In this document: piece after piece, positions 31,620 through 42,580 of the stretch
Layout of the letters: each line of letters starts with the position of its first letter
Position numbering within the stretch: the first letter of the stretch is position 1
From: Macrostomum hystrix
Taxonomy: Eukaryota > Platyhelminthes > Macrostomidae
Direction of reading: 5' to 3'
Length of the DNA: 64,000 nt
NCBI GenBank assembly: GCA_950097015.1
Contig: CATNEN010000038.1
Coordinates: 31,272,501-31,336,500, forward strand
The notes under the pieces: generated by a model
What the model was told of the DNA's origin: nothing
The model's input: the letters and a program-made list of their open reading frames with translations, nothing else
Database searches by the model: none
Program-made: the position numbers and the translations under genes

Positions 31620-32819
31620 ATGCCCTGCTTTGAGAAGCTGAAAGTATGCTGCTGTTTCATCTGCCCAATGATCTGTCCGCCCTGGCCTCCAAGTATTGTA
31701 GCGAAGGCCTCTTTATTTCCGCCAACCGAGTTGGGGTACACAATCGAGACCGAATTGCAGCCTGACAAACGGCGGCGCAACCAATGGCTGTCTCACATGG
31801 CTGAGGAGTCTGCCAAAGGTGTCACAAAGTACGATGACGAGATCCGCATCCGACTGACATGCTTCGTAGGCTTGGACTTTATCATTGACAGCCACGTGTA
31901 CTCATACAAACTGGTTACCGATTACTCGCACGAACTGATTTGCATGTACATTCGCTACACCAAAGTGCCTAGCCGTGGCTATACAATACTGTACTCACAC
32001 TCAAACAGCTCAGACAATGGCTACATGTGTCCGTATCTGTTTATGCTGTCTAGAAATTTGCGTGTCAACGTTCTGGCCTACGACTATAGCGGCTACGGCT
32101 GGAGCACTGGCAAGCCATCGGAGCGGAACCTCTACCGCAATATTGAATCCGTGTACAGCGACATGCTAGACAGATTCCGTCTGTCCGCCAAGAATGTCAT
32201 CCTGATGGGCAGCTCGATTGGCAGCTGTCCCAGTATTCACCTGGCCTGCCAAGAGAGAGTTGCCGGCATCATCCTGGACTCGGCTGTGAGATCCGGCATG
32301 GCTACAATGACCGAATCGGATCACATCATGTGCGGCAGGATCAAGCCCTATTTAAACATCAAGAAGATTGATGGCATAGCTTCACCTTGTCTGCTAATTC
32401 ACGGCGACAATGACAAATTGATCAAACTGCAGGACGCCAAGGAGCTGTACGAGAGGATACCAGAGCATTGCAGGCGAGAGCCGCTCTGGCTGGTGGAGGG
32501 TGAACACATGGACACTCTGCGCAGACCGGAGAGCTACGCCAGAATGGAACGATTCATCAGCAAAGAACTGCGCCATCCGCAGCATCATGCGCTACTGCAG
32601 CAACAGCAGCAGCAGCATCAACAGCGGCCGGATGACGACACAATTCGCCAAGACGAGCAGCGAGATCAGCAGATGCAGCAGTCCTCGACTTTGAGGGATC
32701 ACTCAGCTGCTGCCGCATCCGCCGCTGCAGCCTCAGCAAAGCATGGCTTGAGCACACTGATCAACAGCAAAAAACACACTTCTCAACCGAGCAAATCAAA
32801 CCGTCATCAATTACACTGA
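31620..32819 (+). CDS. ABHD17-like alpha/beta hydrolase (protein depalmitoylase)
   Basis: A 399-residue single-exon frame. The N-terminus (MPCFEKLKVCCCFICPMICP) is the Cys-rich, palmitoylated membrane anchor typical of ABHD17, followed by AKASLFPP. The hydrolase core has AYDYSGYGWSTGKPSERNLY, matching the family's SYDYSGYG..SGKPSE, and the nucleophile motif GSSIG (Ser199). The acid is Asp265 in HGDNDKLI and the probable His is 296 in EGEHMDT. The oxyanion region reads SHSNSSD where the family has SHGN, a Gly-to-Ser change. A long C-terminal tail after about 320 is Gln-, Ala- and Ser-rich, unlike the short tail of the family. By family knowledge ABHD17 enzymes remove palmitate from Ras and synaptic proteins at membranes. 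The triad is intact, so activity is likely. The start Met is fixed by the Cys motif. Confidence 0.92.
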   Translation: MPCFEKLKVCCCFICPMICPPWPPSIVAKASLFPPTELGYTIETELQPDKRRRNQWLSHMAEESAKGVTKYDDEIRIRLTCFVGLDFIIDSHVYSYKLVTDYSHELICMYIRYTKVPSRGYTILYSHSNSSDNGYMCPYLFMLSRNLRVNVLAYDYSGYGWSTGKPSERNLYRNIESVYSDMLDRFRLSAKNVILMGSSIGSCPSIHLACQERVAGIILDSAVRSGMATMTESDHIMCGRIKPYLNIKKIDGIASPCLLIHGDNDKLIKLQDAKELYERIPEHCRREPLWLVEGEHMDTLRRPESYARMERFISKELRHPQHHALLQQQQQQHQQRPDDDTIRQDEQRDQQMQQSSTLRDHSAAAASAAAASAKHGLSTLINSKKHTSQPSKSNRHQLH

Positions 32820-33699
32820 GCTCACGCGCTAGCTGAACGGCCTTCCAAAGCTACAACGAGTCATTTTTTTTAGTTTTTGAAGGCAGATTTTTTAAGGGCC
32901 GCCGGTTGCATCAAAAGCCGGTGGTGTGAAATGCGCCAGATGCTAACTAAACTGACCTTAAACTGACCTTAAATAGTTATCCTATGCTGTGTACAATGTA
33001 CACATTACACTTTCTTTTTGGATTAACCCAAATAATGATTTCATACCCGCTTGTCTAGTTCACATTGGTTTTTCGACAACTTTTTTAGTTTCAAATTTAG
33101 TTTTCTTAAAGTACATTAGTTTTTTTACCATCTGTCTTATTCACTCTCTTTGTTACCATTAACCACATTATTGGGCTTAACATTGTCAAATTTTGCGCAA
33201 TAATTTTTTTATTTCAATTGTCTTGCTTTAGCAATCAAGATTCAAGTATCTTTTTTTTAAAATGAGGGCGACATTTTTTATCGGGTTAAGCCGTTCCATA
33301 TGTAAACATTTTAACATGCGCTCTGCAAATCCATAATTTGTAGATTAACCAAGTACAAAAGCACTTGTTAACAAAGATGCAGTCAGTGTAATCTATCGGA
33401 CACACAAATATATAAATGCATAAATGAATAATGTATTTTTAAGCATGTGCAACTAATATCCATAATTGCATACTCGCTTTGTTTAATTTGACTACCTGGC
33501 TCAGAAATTTGATCTTTGTAACTATAGAACTTGAAATTCGTTACTCGCAAACTTAAATCACTAAGAAACCTGACTTTCCTTTGGATTTAATTTTCGTTAC
33601 TAAAAAATTAGACATTAATATTTCTAGAATTTAACTTCCGTTGCTCCAGAACTTTAAATCCGTTAAATTATAATTTAACCTCCGAAAAACTTGTGCTTT
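32820..33699. other. 3' flank of the ABHD17-like gene
   Basis: AT-rich sequence that probably holds the 3' UTR. No second gene seen. From about 33,530 it grades into degenerate repeats. Confidence 0.45.
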
Positions 33700-34215
33700 T
33701 AATTCCGTTACTCTGGAATTAGACTTTCGTTACTCTCGAATTAGACATTCGTTACTCTCGAATTAGACATTCGTTGCTCCCGATTTCGAAATTCGTCACT
33801 CTATAATTCGTTTTCCGTTACTTGAGAATTATATTAACGTTACCCTAGATTTAGAAATTCGTTATTCTATAATTAATTTTCCTTTACTTGAGAATTATAT
33901 TAACGTTACCCTAGATTTAGAAATTCTTTACTCTATAATTCGTTTTCCGTTACTTGAGAATTATATTCACGTTACTCTAGATTTAGGAATTCGTTACTCT
34001 ATAATTTGTCTTCCGTTACTTAAGAAATATATATTAACGTTACTCTAGATTTAGAATTCCGTTACTCTTTAATCGGTATTCCGCTACTTGAGAATTATAT
34101 CAACGTTACTCTAGATTCAGGAATTCCGTTACTCTATAATTAGTCTTCCGTTACTTAATAAGTATATCAACGTTACTCTAGATTTAGGAATTCCGTTAGT
34201 CTATAATTGGTCTTC
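33700..34215. repeat. Degenerate repeat array, period roughly 65-70 bp
   Basis: Copies contain TTCCGTTACTTGAGAATTAT, then AACGTTACTCTAGATTTAG and TTCGTTACTCTATAATT. The shorter TTCGTTACTCTCGAATTAGA units at 33710-33775 look like its simpler beginning. Confidence 0.8.
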
Positions 34216-34810
34216 CGTTGCTTTAAAATTAAAGCTGCGGCTCTTGAAAGATTTTTCCTTTTCGAATGATATCTAGCCCTGCCTCGAGCATAAAATTATT
34301 CCTGTAATGTCTAAGGTGTATCAATGTGCTAGTCCACACAGTTGCACGTAATTAGCCTTTTTTATTCTGTAAATACTGCTAGAGGACATTGTGGGCAATA
34401 TACGCGAAAGAAGCCGGACATCTATCAGCAAAACCAAATCAACCGGAACCTTAAAAAAGACAAGGTTGACTAAATATCGTGAATAGCGAATAGCATGGCA
34501 ACAAGAAATCTCTAGTATAACTAATTGTCTTCCTCCTGTTTCCTCCCTAGTTAACAACGCAATGCGGGCAAAAAACAAAAGGCATTCTTTCAGCCCAAGA
34601 TTGGACAATATCGGCTGCTGAGAAAAATGAATACGCGTACAAGGCAATCACTTAAAATGTTTCTTTGGGTTAACAATTACAATTAAGATGACGGAACAGG
34701 TAGGATCGATGCTTAATTAAAATAATTTTTTCGCAATTAAAAAAAAATCTAAAAAACGTACACTGCTCTCAATCTAACTTCATAATTATATCCAATGCCG
34801 CCCTTCATCG
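34216..34810. other. Spacer, no gene seen
   Basis: A 108-codon minus frame (34321-34647) has no recognisable domain and no supporting context. Confidence 0.45.
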
Positions 34811-34814
34811 ATCT

Positions 34815-35190
34815 GTAACTCATGTTAGGTCTGTCACTCTTGTTTGGTCTGTCACTCTTGTTTGGTCTGTCACTCTGGTTTGGTCTGTCACTCTGGTTTG
34901 GTCTGTCACTCTTGTTTGGTCTGTCACTCATGTTAGGTCTGTCACTCATGTTAGGTCTGTCACTCTTTCTAGATCCCTGTCACTCTTTCTAGATCTCTGT
35001 CACTCTTTCTAGATCTCTGTCACTCTTTCTAGATCTCTGTCACTCTTTCTAGATCTTTGTCACTCTTTCTAGATCTCTGTCACCCTTTCTAGATCTTTGT
35101 CACTCTTTCTAGATCTCTGTCCCTCTTTCTAGATCTTTGTCACTCTTTCTAGATCTGTCACAGTTTCCGAATCTGTCACTCTTTGCAGAT
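34815..35190. repeat. Two adjoining minisatellites (18-bp and 20-bp units)
   Basis: 34825-34965 repeats TCTGTCACTCTTGTTTGG; 34965-35170 repeats TCTCTGTCACTCTTTCTAGA. The shared TCTGTCACTC core suggests one arose from the other. It ends about 60 bases from the last exon of the ACK-family gene. Confidence 0.95.
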
Positions 35191-35247
35191 TTGTCACTCA
35201 GATAAACAAGATCGTTGCTGCCTCGGGTCAGATGTTCTGGTGATAGG

Positions 35248-35600
35248 TCACATATCCACAATGTCCTCATCATCCTCGTTAAGGATCTGAAGAAGTGTGA
35301 AAATTCATTGTTTATAAAAAATTCTTTAGACTACTACTTTAAGTAGAGAACCGCAGTCAAAAAATTTTAAGAATATCTACCACTCCATCGTTGGCTACTG
35401 CCATCGCAGTCTGCGGCATTGTGAAGGCCGGCAGCAGCAGCAGCAGCTGCTGTGGCGATTGACACCGGCTGCCGTTGCACAGGTGAGCGGCAGCTTCAAC
35501 CGTGCGAGGCACCAGACTGTCCAGGCTGCTGACACTGCTGGTGCAGCCGGGCGAGACGCTGATTAGCGACGAGCGGAACAGCGCAGAGGTGCAGTTGTGC

Positions 35601-35635
<35 letters not shown>

Positions 35636-38600
35636 ATGCTGCTGATGCTGTTTTTCTGAGTCATTGCCAGCGCCGTTGTTCAGCGAGCTCACGCTGGTGT
35701 TCGCTGGCGAAGAGCAAGCGTTGCAAATCTCCCGGGTGCATTTCGGCTCACTATCGCAGCAGTTGCTGCTGCTGCTGCTGCAGTCCTTGATGCTATTGTT
35801 GCTATCATCATTGTCCTTTGTCGGCTTTTCTGCTGTTTGTTAGACACAGGTCATGACTAATACTCGTAATAACAAATTATTTCAAATATCTTATATTTGG
35901 CATAATTTTTCTAAAGGGTGGAAAATTTAGATCCATATTTAAGACGAAAATCGATCATTCATTTTGGGAGCTACCGGAAAGTGCGGTGTGTATTTGAAAT
36001 ATTTCCTTGGTCTTTCCCCAGGGGAAAAACAGAGCTCATTTTCAACTCACCGGTATCATCGCCATCGGCGTCTTTGCCCTCGACTGCGGCTGCCGCGTTG
36101 CCCCAGGCGCGCATAATCTCATCAATCAGTGACATTTCGCTGTCACCCGGTTCGCTGCCGTTGACACAGTCAGCCAGCTCCGGCTTCCAGTCGTCATCGA
36201 GGATGTCGTCGCCAACGTCCAGACAGTCGCCGTACGCGCTGGTCGAGGAGGCGGCCGCGATTGAATCCACGCCAAGGCTGAGGCTGGAGCCCAGACGGCA
36301 ATAACCTGACTGCTCTCGGAGGCTGTCAACTTGACGCGACTGCGGGGCTCGATTACGATAGGCGACAGCGGAACCGGCGTCGGACAGATCGTCGTCAGCG
36401 GATTCCGTCTGATTTGCCGGAGGCGGCTCGCAGGTTGGCGTGAGATCGAGCTCGGCAAGGCAGGCCACGTCGCCGAACACAGTGCCATCAGCGCCGACAT
36501 GACCGGCGTGTCGGAATTCGGTCCTGCGCGGCTCTGAGATCATGTCCGATGTGACGCGACGTCGGCGCGTCTGTCGGCGAAGGATTTCAGCGGAGGCATC
36601 GTTGCTGATTGCTGCTGGTTGACCAACTGGTTGATAATCAGATTCCGGCGGTGAAGTTGGTGCGTGATGCAATAGTCGTGTCTGGGCAGCTTCTGTAGAA
36701 AGTTAATTCGACGTGTGAATATGCATCAGACACGCTGTCGAATACTGTTCTGTCTACTGACTGAAGACACTCACTTTTGAAACGACTGATTCGCTCCCCG
36801 AACTCCCTGGCATAGGAGGTGCCGAGAGTGGCTCGCCTCGTTACAGGCGTTGTCGAACACGTGGTCGACGCTTCTACAATTGGCCCAGTCAATGATGTCG
36901 TGACGCTTGGATCGAATCTGCCTACGCTGATGACGTCATCAATTTTATCGGCTGACGGCAGTCGGCAGCCGAGCCAAGTGCCGCCATCAGGCAGGCGTTT
37001 ATCGTCAAGCACAATCACAATATCGCCGCGTTTTAGGCCGAAATCCAGCGGAGTTTTTTGCGTTTGGTCGCGCACAGTCAGCCGACGATCCGGTATTATC
37101 TTTGGCAGGTGAAGAGCGAGCTGCGCAAAGCTCGCGCGCTGGTGAGGCTGAACCTGCCAGCATCGCCTAATAATCACCTCGTGGTAGTGCCTGATAGGAC
37201 ATGTCAGTGGACAAGCTGGCGGGTCTCCGGCTGTGACATCGATCCGTGAAAACGGTGGCTTCTCACCGTAGGCGAACATCTCCCATAGGGTGACGCCGAA
37301 GGACCAAACATCGGCCGCGATTGTCGGACGGTCCGGCTGCTGTTCGGGAGCTGACCTGGCATTTTGTTATTTTTGTTAATCATTTTAAATAATAATGAGT
37401 GCGGAGCGCCCCGATTTTAATCCGCAACCAGCGTGGAGGTAATTTAGTCCATTTCACTGACTCCTGAGATACCGTGCGAAGGACCAGGCTTTCTTATCAT
37501 CAAGCACTGTGAACGTTCACTGTGCATTTGGGGTTTCGCCATCATGGGCGCAAGGTGGGGTGAGTGGCAGAGCGGTCCAATGCGTTTGGCTCTCGCACCA
37601 AGGTCCCTGAGCTCGATTCCACGGCGAGGCCACATTCATTTGGAGCTTGGGGGGCATGTCGGGCAATTGACGCCCTTGAGGGCCAACCTCCAAGGCACAG
37701 TGAAAGTGTACACTGCCAGACCATGAGAAAGTCAGCGCAGATGTACACACCTGTGTACCTGTGTGAGCGTATGCCTGCGTACAGTATCTGTGTGCGCGTG
37801 TGCTCATAAGTCAGCGAGATGGGCATAATTGCCTCCTCGGTGGCTGCGGGTCTAGTGTCACCGAATGATGTGCCATTGCCTGCAGCCCTCCTGCAAATGC
37901 ATTATATATATATATAATATCATTCTTATCATAGGCATAAATTCCATGACAAGCCGCCAAGCCTTCTCTCTGCGGCAGCGCCTAAAATGAATGTGGCCTC
38001 GCCGCGGAATCGAGCTTAGGGACCTTGGTGCGAGTAGAAAACGATTCAAGCCGCCATGACTCAACAATGTTTGAGCTAGCTCACAATGAAAGATCACCCT
38101 ACCAGGCACGTGACAGCTCTTTGTCGTCGCTGCCTGGTACAGTTCTACTGAGCAGTGCAGAGTGAGCAATTTTAACTCTGTCATGTGCAAACACGAGCAC
38201 ACTACGCGCTGATAGGCGGCCGTGCGGTTGGTCGCGGTTCTCCAGGTAGGACATCGCCTCAGCCACCTGTTGGGCCAGGTGACACAGGGCGCCGGGATGC
38301 AGGTGACGGCGAAGTCGAGGCTCGCGCAGACAGTCGAGCAGGGACCTGGCAGGAGTCCATGAGGGTTTATCAGGTTAGTTCGCTAGTTTGGAGTATGAAA
38401 ATTAATGTATAACAACAATTTGTTACACCTGCTCTTATGGGGCCTATCACAGCTGTTCAGTACATGGACTGGGGGGGACGCCACACCCACCTTCAATAAA
38501 CCCAGCTGATGCTGGTACCCGTTTAAGAACTGGAACAGTTGAAGTAACGCAAAGTGTCTAGCTAATGGGCACAAATCGAACCCCGACCTTTAACTCGCGT

Positions 38601-39403
38601 GTCCGACCAGGCAAAAATCCAGAAAAAACTAACCCGAACGGCGCCAGCTCCATGACGAGCATCTGTACTCCATTGCGTCCGTTCCCATCTGTACAGGCCA
38701 GTCCCAGCAGGCGGAGAACACTGCGATGTCGCAGACTAGCCAACCTATCTAGCTCAGCGTTGTCTTTGTCCGCAGTCCTAAGTGACCGGACAGCTACTGG
38801 AACAGGGACCGCCGTCGCCTGCCCGCCAGCGGCTAGCCAGGAAGCCTGGCGCAGCGTGCTGGACAGCTGACTGGCCATGCGGAGGCAGTGCATCGGTATC
38901 AATGTCGGCGAGTTGTCCTCAGTTTGGCGACTGCGTGATGATGGCAAAGTGGACGCACTGATCAGCGTCGTTGAGGAAGACGCTACTCGCGACTGGCTGA
39001 TAGGCAGCAGGCGGCGCAGCATCCGCCCCATCAGCGAGGCGGCTCTCCGACGCCGCAATGTCGCCAGTCGCTGATGCAGTCGACGAGCATCGTCGGAGCT
39101 GAAGCAGCCGTCGAGAATGCCGCTTAGTTGGCGGCCTGGGAGGTTGGCCAGCTCCGAGGGCGACGGTGTGCCACACAGGCGACGGTTCAGCTCGGCGAAA
39201 TGTCGGTCTACACCAGCATCAAGCAGGAAGTGGAACAGTTCCGATACCACACAATGACCGGCTGTGCTACAGTCATTGTCCGCATCTATGACAGCAGTAT
39301 CTGGCGATGCCACCGACGATACTGTCGAGTTGGCTTCGCTGAATGGCGTCGAACGCTTGTTGCGTCGGCCTCTTGGCAGGGTGGCAAAGTGCAGAGCAGC
39401 CAT
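35248..39403 (-). CDS. ACK/TNK-family protein with a degenerate kinase domain (predicted pseudokinase)
   Basis: Six exons in transcript order: 39403-38634, 38345-38103, 37355-36775, 36692-36051, 35832-35381 and 35286-35248. All have GT-AG borders and matching phases (2, 2, 1, 1, 0), giving about 908 residues. Residues 50-118 match the N-terminal SAM-like region of ACK. The kinase fold continues as VAVRSLR, LRHRSVLRLLGLA, MELAPFGSLLDCLRE, AQQVAEAMSYLE, HGRLSARSVLVF, VKIAHSALLS, SAPEQ and DVWSFGVTLWEMFAYGEKPP, followed by an SH3 domain (DFGLKRGDIVIVLDDK...GTWLGCRL). Catalytic signatures are lost: VAVK reads VAVR (Arg206), HRD reads HGR (298-300), the catalytic-loop Asn reads Ser305, and DFG reads HSA (318-320). 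No glycine-rich loop is visible. C-terminal exons are Ser/Asp-rich and include a polyglutamine run. A scaffold role is inferred. Introns 1 and 2 hold SINEs. The acceptor of exon 5 is a CAGCAG tandem. Confidence 0.85.
37553..37900 (+). mobile_element. SINE-2 copy in intron 2 of the ACK-family gene
   Basis: Near full length and antisense to the gene: GTGGCAGAGCGG, GAGCTCGATTCC, the body, and GCCTGCAGCCCTCCTGC at the end, followed by an (AT)n run. Confidence 0.88.
37948..38056 (-). mobile_element. SINE-2 fragment in intron 2, inverted relative to its neighbour
   Basis: The reverse complement contains ACCAAGGTCCCTAAGCTCG, GCGGCGAGGCCACATTCATT and GAGAAGGCTTGGCGGC. It lies about 50 bases from the copy at 37553-37900 in opposite orientation. 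Confidence 0.8.
38405..38612 (-). mobile_element. SINE-1 copy in intron 1 of the ACK-family gene (5' truncated)
   Basis: The reverse complement has GGTCGGGGTTCGATTTGTGC, the CAGCATCAGCTGGG block and the AGCAGGTGTAAC end. The B-box is present and the A-box region missing. Confidence 0.8.
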
Positions 39404-40005
39404 AAGGCTCGCTGCGTTGACTAACTGGTTGTGTCTTCAGTCTTGTGTGTCCTGATTGTTTGTGTTAGTGATGGCCAAGCTGGTTAAAGTGTTTTGAAAC
39501 CTGAAGGAAGAGAAATAGATAGGCTAATCCACATACAAGTTTCGGCTTCAGCACAATGGGACAGGATTGGGCCGGGAGAGAGAGGTAGACAGACAGACGG
39601 ACAGTGCAAAGCTGGACTGAAAGTGGAAAAGCAAGCGATTTTGAAGGCGGCATGCCGAGAGGAGGTTCTGGATATGGCGAGCCAGTCGTGCAGATCCCAT
39701 TCATTCTCTACCTCTACTGGCGGAATTTCGAACTGCAGCGCACTGATTTCAGCAGTTCCATTTACGCTCGTAGTTTCTTACCCCCGCTTGCACGCACAAA
39801 TTACCAGGTAAATGTAGGTAGCTTTGACTAGTGGAATCCATGTACGACTAACTGCTAGTCATTTTAGTAGATTCGCTGTTGTATAGCTAGGCCAATGTGT
39901 GATGGGATCGATCTGTCATGATTCACGCGACCATATAGATGAATCTAAGAGTTCGTATCTGATGTATAACACATGAACAGCCACGATATCTTGATCCAGA
40001 ATGTG
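39404..40005. other. Upstream region of the ACK-family gene
   Basis: Promoter and 5' UTR of the minus-strand gene are expected here. A plus-strand frame at 39651-39812 ending in a donor-like CAG|GTAAAT was noted but not supported as a gene. Confidence 0.4.
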
Positions 40006-40009
40006 TGTA

Positions 40010-40530
40010 CATCTAGTCACAGGTAGTTAATAGATCTAGTCACATGTACTTTATAGATCTAGTCACATGTACTTTATAGATCTAGTCACATGTAATTTAA
40101 AGATCTAGTCACATGTACTTTATATATCTAGTCACATGTACTTTATAGATCTAGTCACATGTAATTTAAAGATCTAGTCACATGTACTTTATATATCTAG
40201 TCACATGTACTTTATAGATCTAGTCACATGTAATTTAAAGATCTAGTCACATGTAGTCTATACATATAGCCACATTTTGTTTTTAGATCTAGTCACATGT
40301 AGTCTATAGATCTAGTCACATTTAGCCTATAGATCTAGTCACATGTAGTCTATAGATCTAGTCACATTTAGCCTATAGATCTAGTCACATTTAGTCTATA
40401 GATCTAGTCACATTAAGTCTATAGATCTAGTCACATTTAGTCTATAGATCTAGTCACATTTAGTCTATAGATCTAGTCACATTTAGTCTATAGATCTAGT
40501 CACATTTAGTCTATAGATCTAGTCACATTC
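40010..40530. repeat. Minisatellite, 23-bp unit, about 22 copies
   Basis: Unit core TAGATCTAGTCACATTTAGT, with ATGTACTTTA variants on the left side and ATTTAGTCTA on the right. Confidence 0.95.
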
Positions 40531-40970
40531 TAGCGTATACAATGTAGTTGTATTGTGGGAATTTCCTGTTAAAATTTATAATTCAAAATACATAAGCGAA
40601 TTTGCAATAGAAGATAGATAAAAAATGAATTCAGTGTCTTTTTTAAAGTTGACACAATGGCACATCATATTTGTTGTATCCAAGAGCTAGAACTCAGAGC
40701 ACAAGCTAGTTATTATATTTGAAGACTTATAGAGACGAAATTATGAACATTAAGATAAAACTATGAGTGTGGGGCACATGCAACAATACAGCTAATTTAT
40801 TTTTTGCACTCATACACGCTACTACAAGTAGTTTTAATAATGCAAAAACTTTTAAGTCATTGTCTGGATAGATAAAGCATTAAAAATTTATAAACCTGGA
40901 TTGTACAGATAAAATTCTAAAAAATTATACAAACAAGATCAGATCCTAAAAGTCGATGCTTCTTATTGTG
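40531..40970. other. AT-rich spacer, no gene seen
   Basis: Nothing recognised. Confidence 0.5.
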
Positions 40971-40974
40971 GGAT

Positions 40975-42495
40975 TCAAATGATTCTCATATAGGAATTTC
41001 TAAGATTCTCAGATTGAGATTTCTACAATTCACAGGTTGGGATTTCTAAGATTCTCAGATTGGGATTTCTAAGATTCTCAGATTGGGATTTCTAAGATTC
41101 TCAGATTGGGATTTCTAAGATTCTCAGATTGGGATTTCTAAGATTCTCATATAGGAATTTCTAAGATTCTCAGATTGAGATTTCTAAGATTCTCAGATTG
41201 GGATTTCTAAGATTCTCAGATTGGGATTTCTAAGATTCTCATATAGGAATTTCTAAGATTCTCAGATTGGGATTTCTAAGATTCTCAGATTGGGATTTCT
41301 AAGATTCTCAGATTGGGATTTCTAAGATTCTCATATAGGAATTTCTAAGATTCTCAGATTGGGATTTCTAAGATTCTCAGATTGGGATTTCTAAGATTCT
41401 CAGATTGGGATTTCTAAGATTCTCATATAGGAATTTCTAAGATTCTCAGATTGGGATTTCTAAGATTCTCAGATTGGGATTTCTAAGATTCTTAGATTGG
41501 GATTTCTAAGATTCTCATATAGGAATTTCTAAGATTCTCAGATTGGGATTTCTAAGATTCTCAGATTGGGATTTCTAAGATTCTCAGATTGGGATTTCTA
41601 AGATTCTCATATAGGAATTTCTAAGATTCTCAGATTGGGATTTCTAAGATTCTCAGATTGGGATTTCTAAGATTCTCATATAGGAATTTCTAAGATTCTC
41701 AGATTGAGATTTCTACGATTCTCAGATTGGGATTTCTAAGATTCTAAGATTGGGATTTCTAAGAATCGCAGATTGGGATTTCTAAGATTCTCAGATTGGG
41801 ATTTCTAAGATTCTCAAATTGGGATTTCTAAGAATCTCAGATAAGGATTTCTTAGATTCTCAGATTGGGATTTCTAAGATTCTCAGATTGGGATTTCTAA
41901 GAATCTCAGACAATGATTTCTTAGATTCTCAGATTGCGATTTCTAAGATTCTAAGATTGGGATTTCTAAGAATCGCAGATTGGGATTTCTAAGATTCTCA
42001 GATTGGGATTTCTAAGATTCTAAGATTGGGATTTCCAAGAATCGCAGATTGGGATTTCTAAGATTCTCAAATTGGTATTTCTAAGAGTCTCAGATAAGGA
42101 TTTTTAGATTCTCAGATTAGGATTTCTAAGATTCTCAAATAGGGATTTCTAAGAATCTCAGACAATGATTTCTTAGATTCTCAGATTGCGATTTCTAAGA
42201 TTCTAAGATTGGGATTTCTAAGAATCGTAGATTGGGATTTCTAAGATTCTCAGATTGTGATTTCTAAGATTCTCAGATTGGGATTTCTAAGATTTTCAGA
42301 TTGGGATTTCTAAGATTCTAAGATTGGGATTTCTAAGAATCGCAGATTGGGATTTCTAAGATTCTCAGATTGGGATTTCCACGATTCTCAGATTGGGATT
42401 TCTACGATTCTCAAATTGGGATTTCTAAGAATCTCAGATAAGGATTTCTTAGATTCTCAGATTGGGATTTCTAAGATTCTCAGATTGGGATTTGG
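40975..42495. repeat. Minisatellite, 23-bp unit, about 66 copies
   Basis: Unit core GATTCTCAGATTGGGATTTC plus TAA. The left half has a higher-order pattern in which ATATAGGAATTTC units recur every four or so units; the right half is more diverged. It ends about 85 bases before the stop codon of the SLC10 gene. Confidence 0.96.
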
Positions 42496-42580
42496 ACTTA
42501 AACTGAAATGGAAATTCTAAATGACGGTCGGAGGCTAAATGTTGTCATGACAATCTCGGCAAATGTTTGAATGTCCTGCA

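Noticed and set aside
39604-39831. Plus-strand frame with IPFILYLYWRNFELQ ending near a donor-like CAG|GTAAAT
   Set aside because: No matching acceptor, second exon or known domain was found; the region is more likely upstream sequence of the ACK-family gene.
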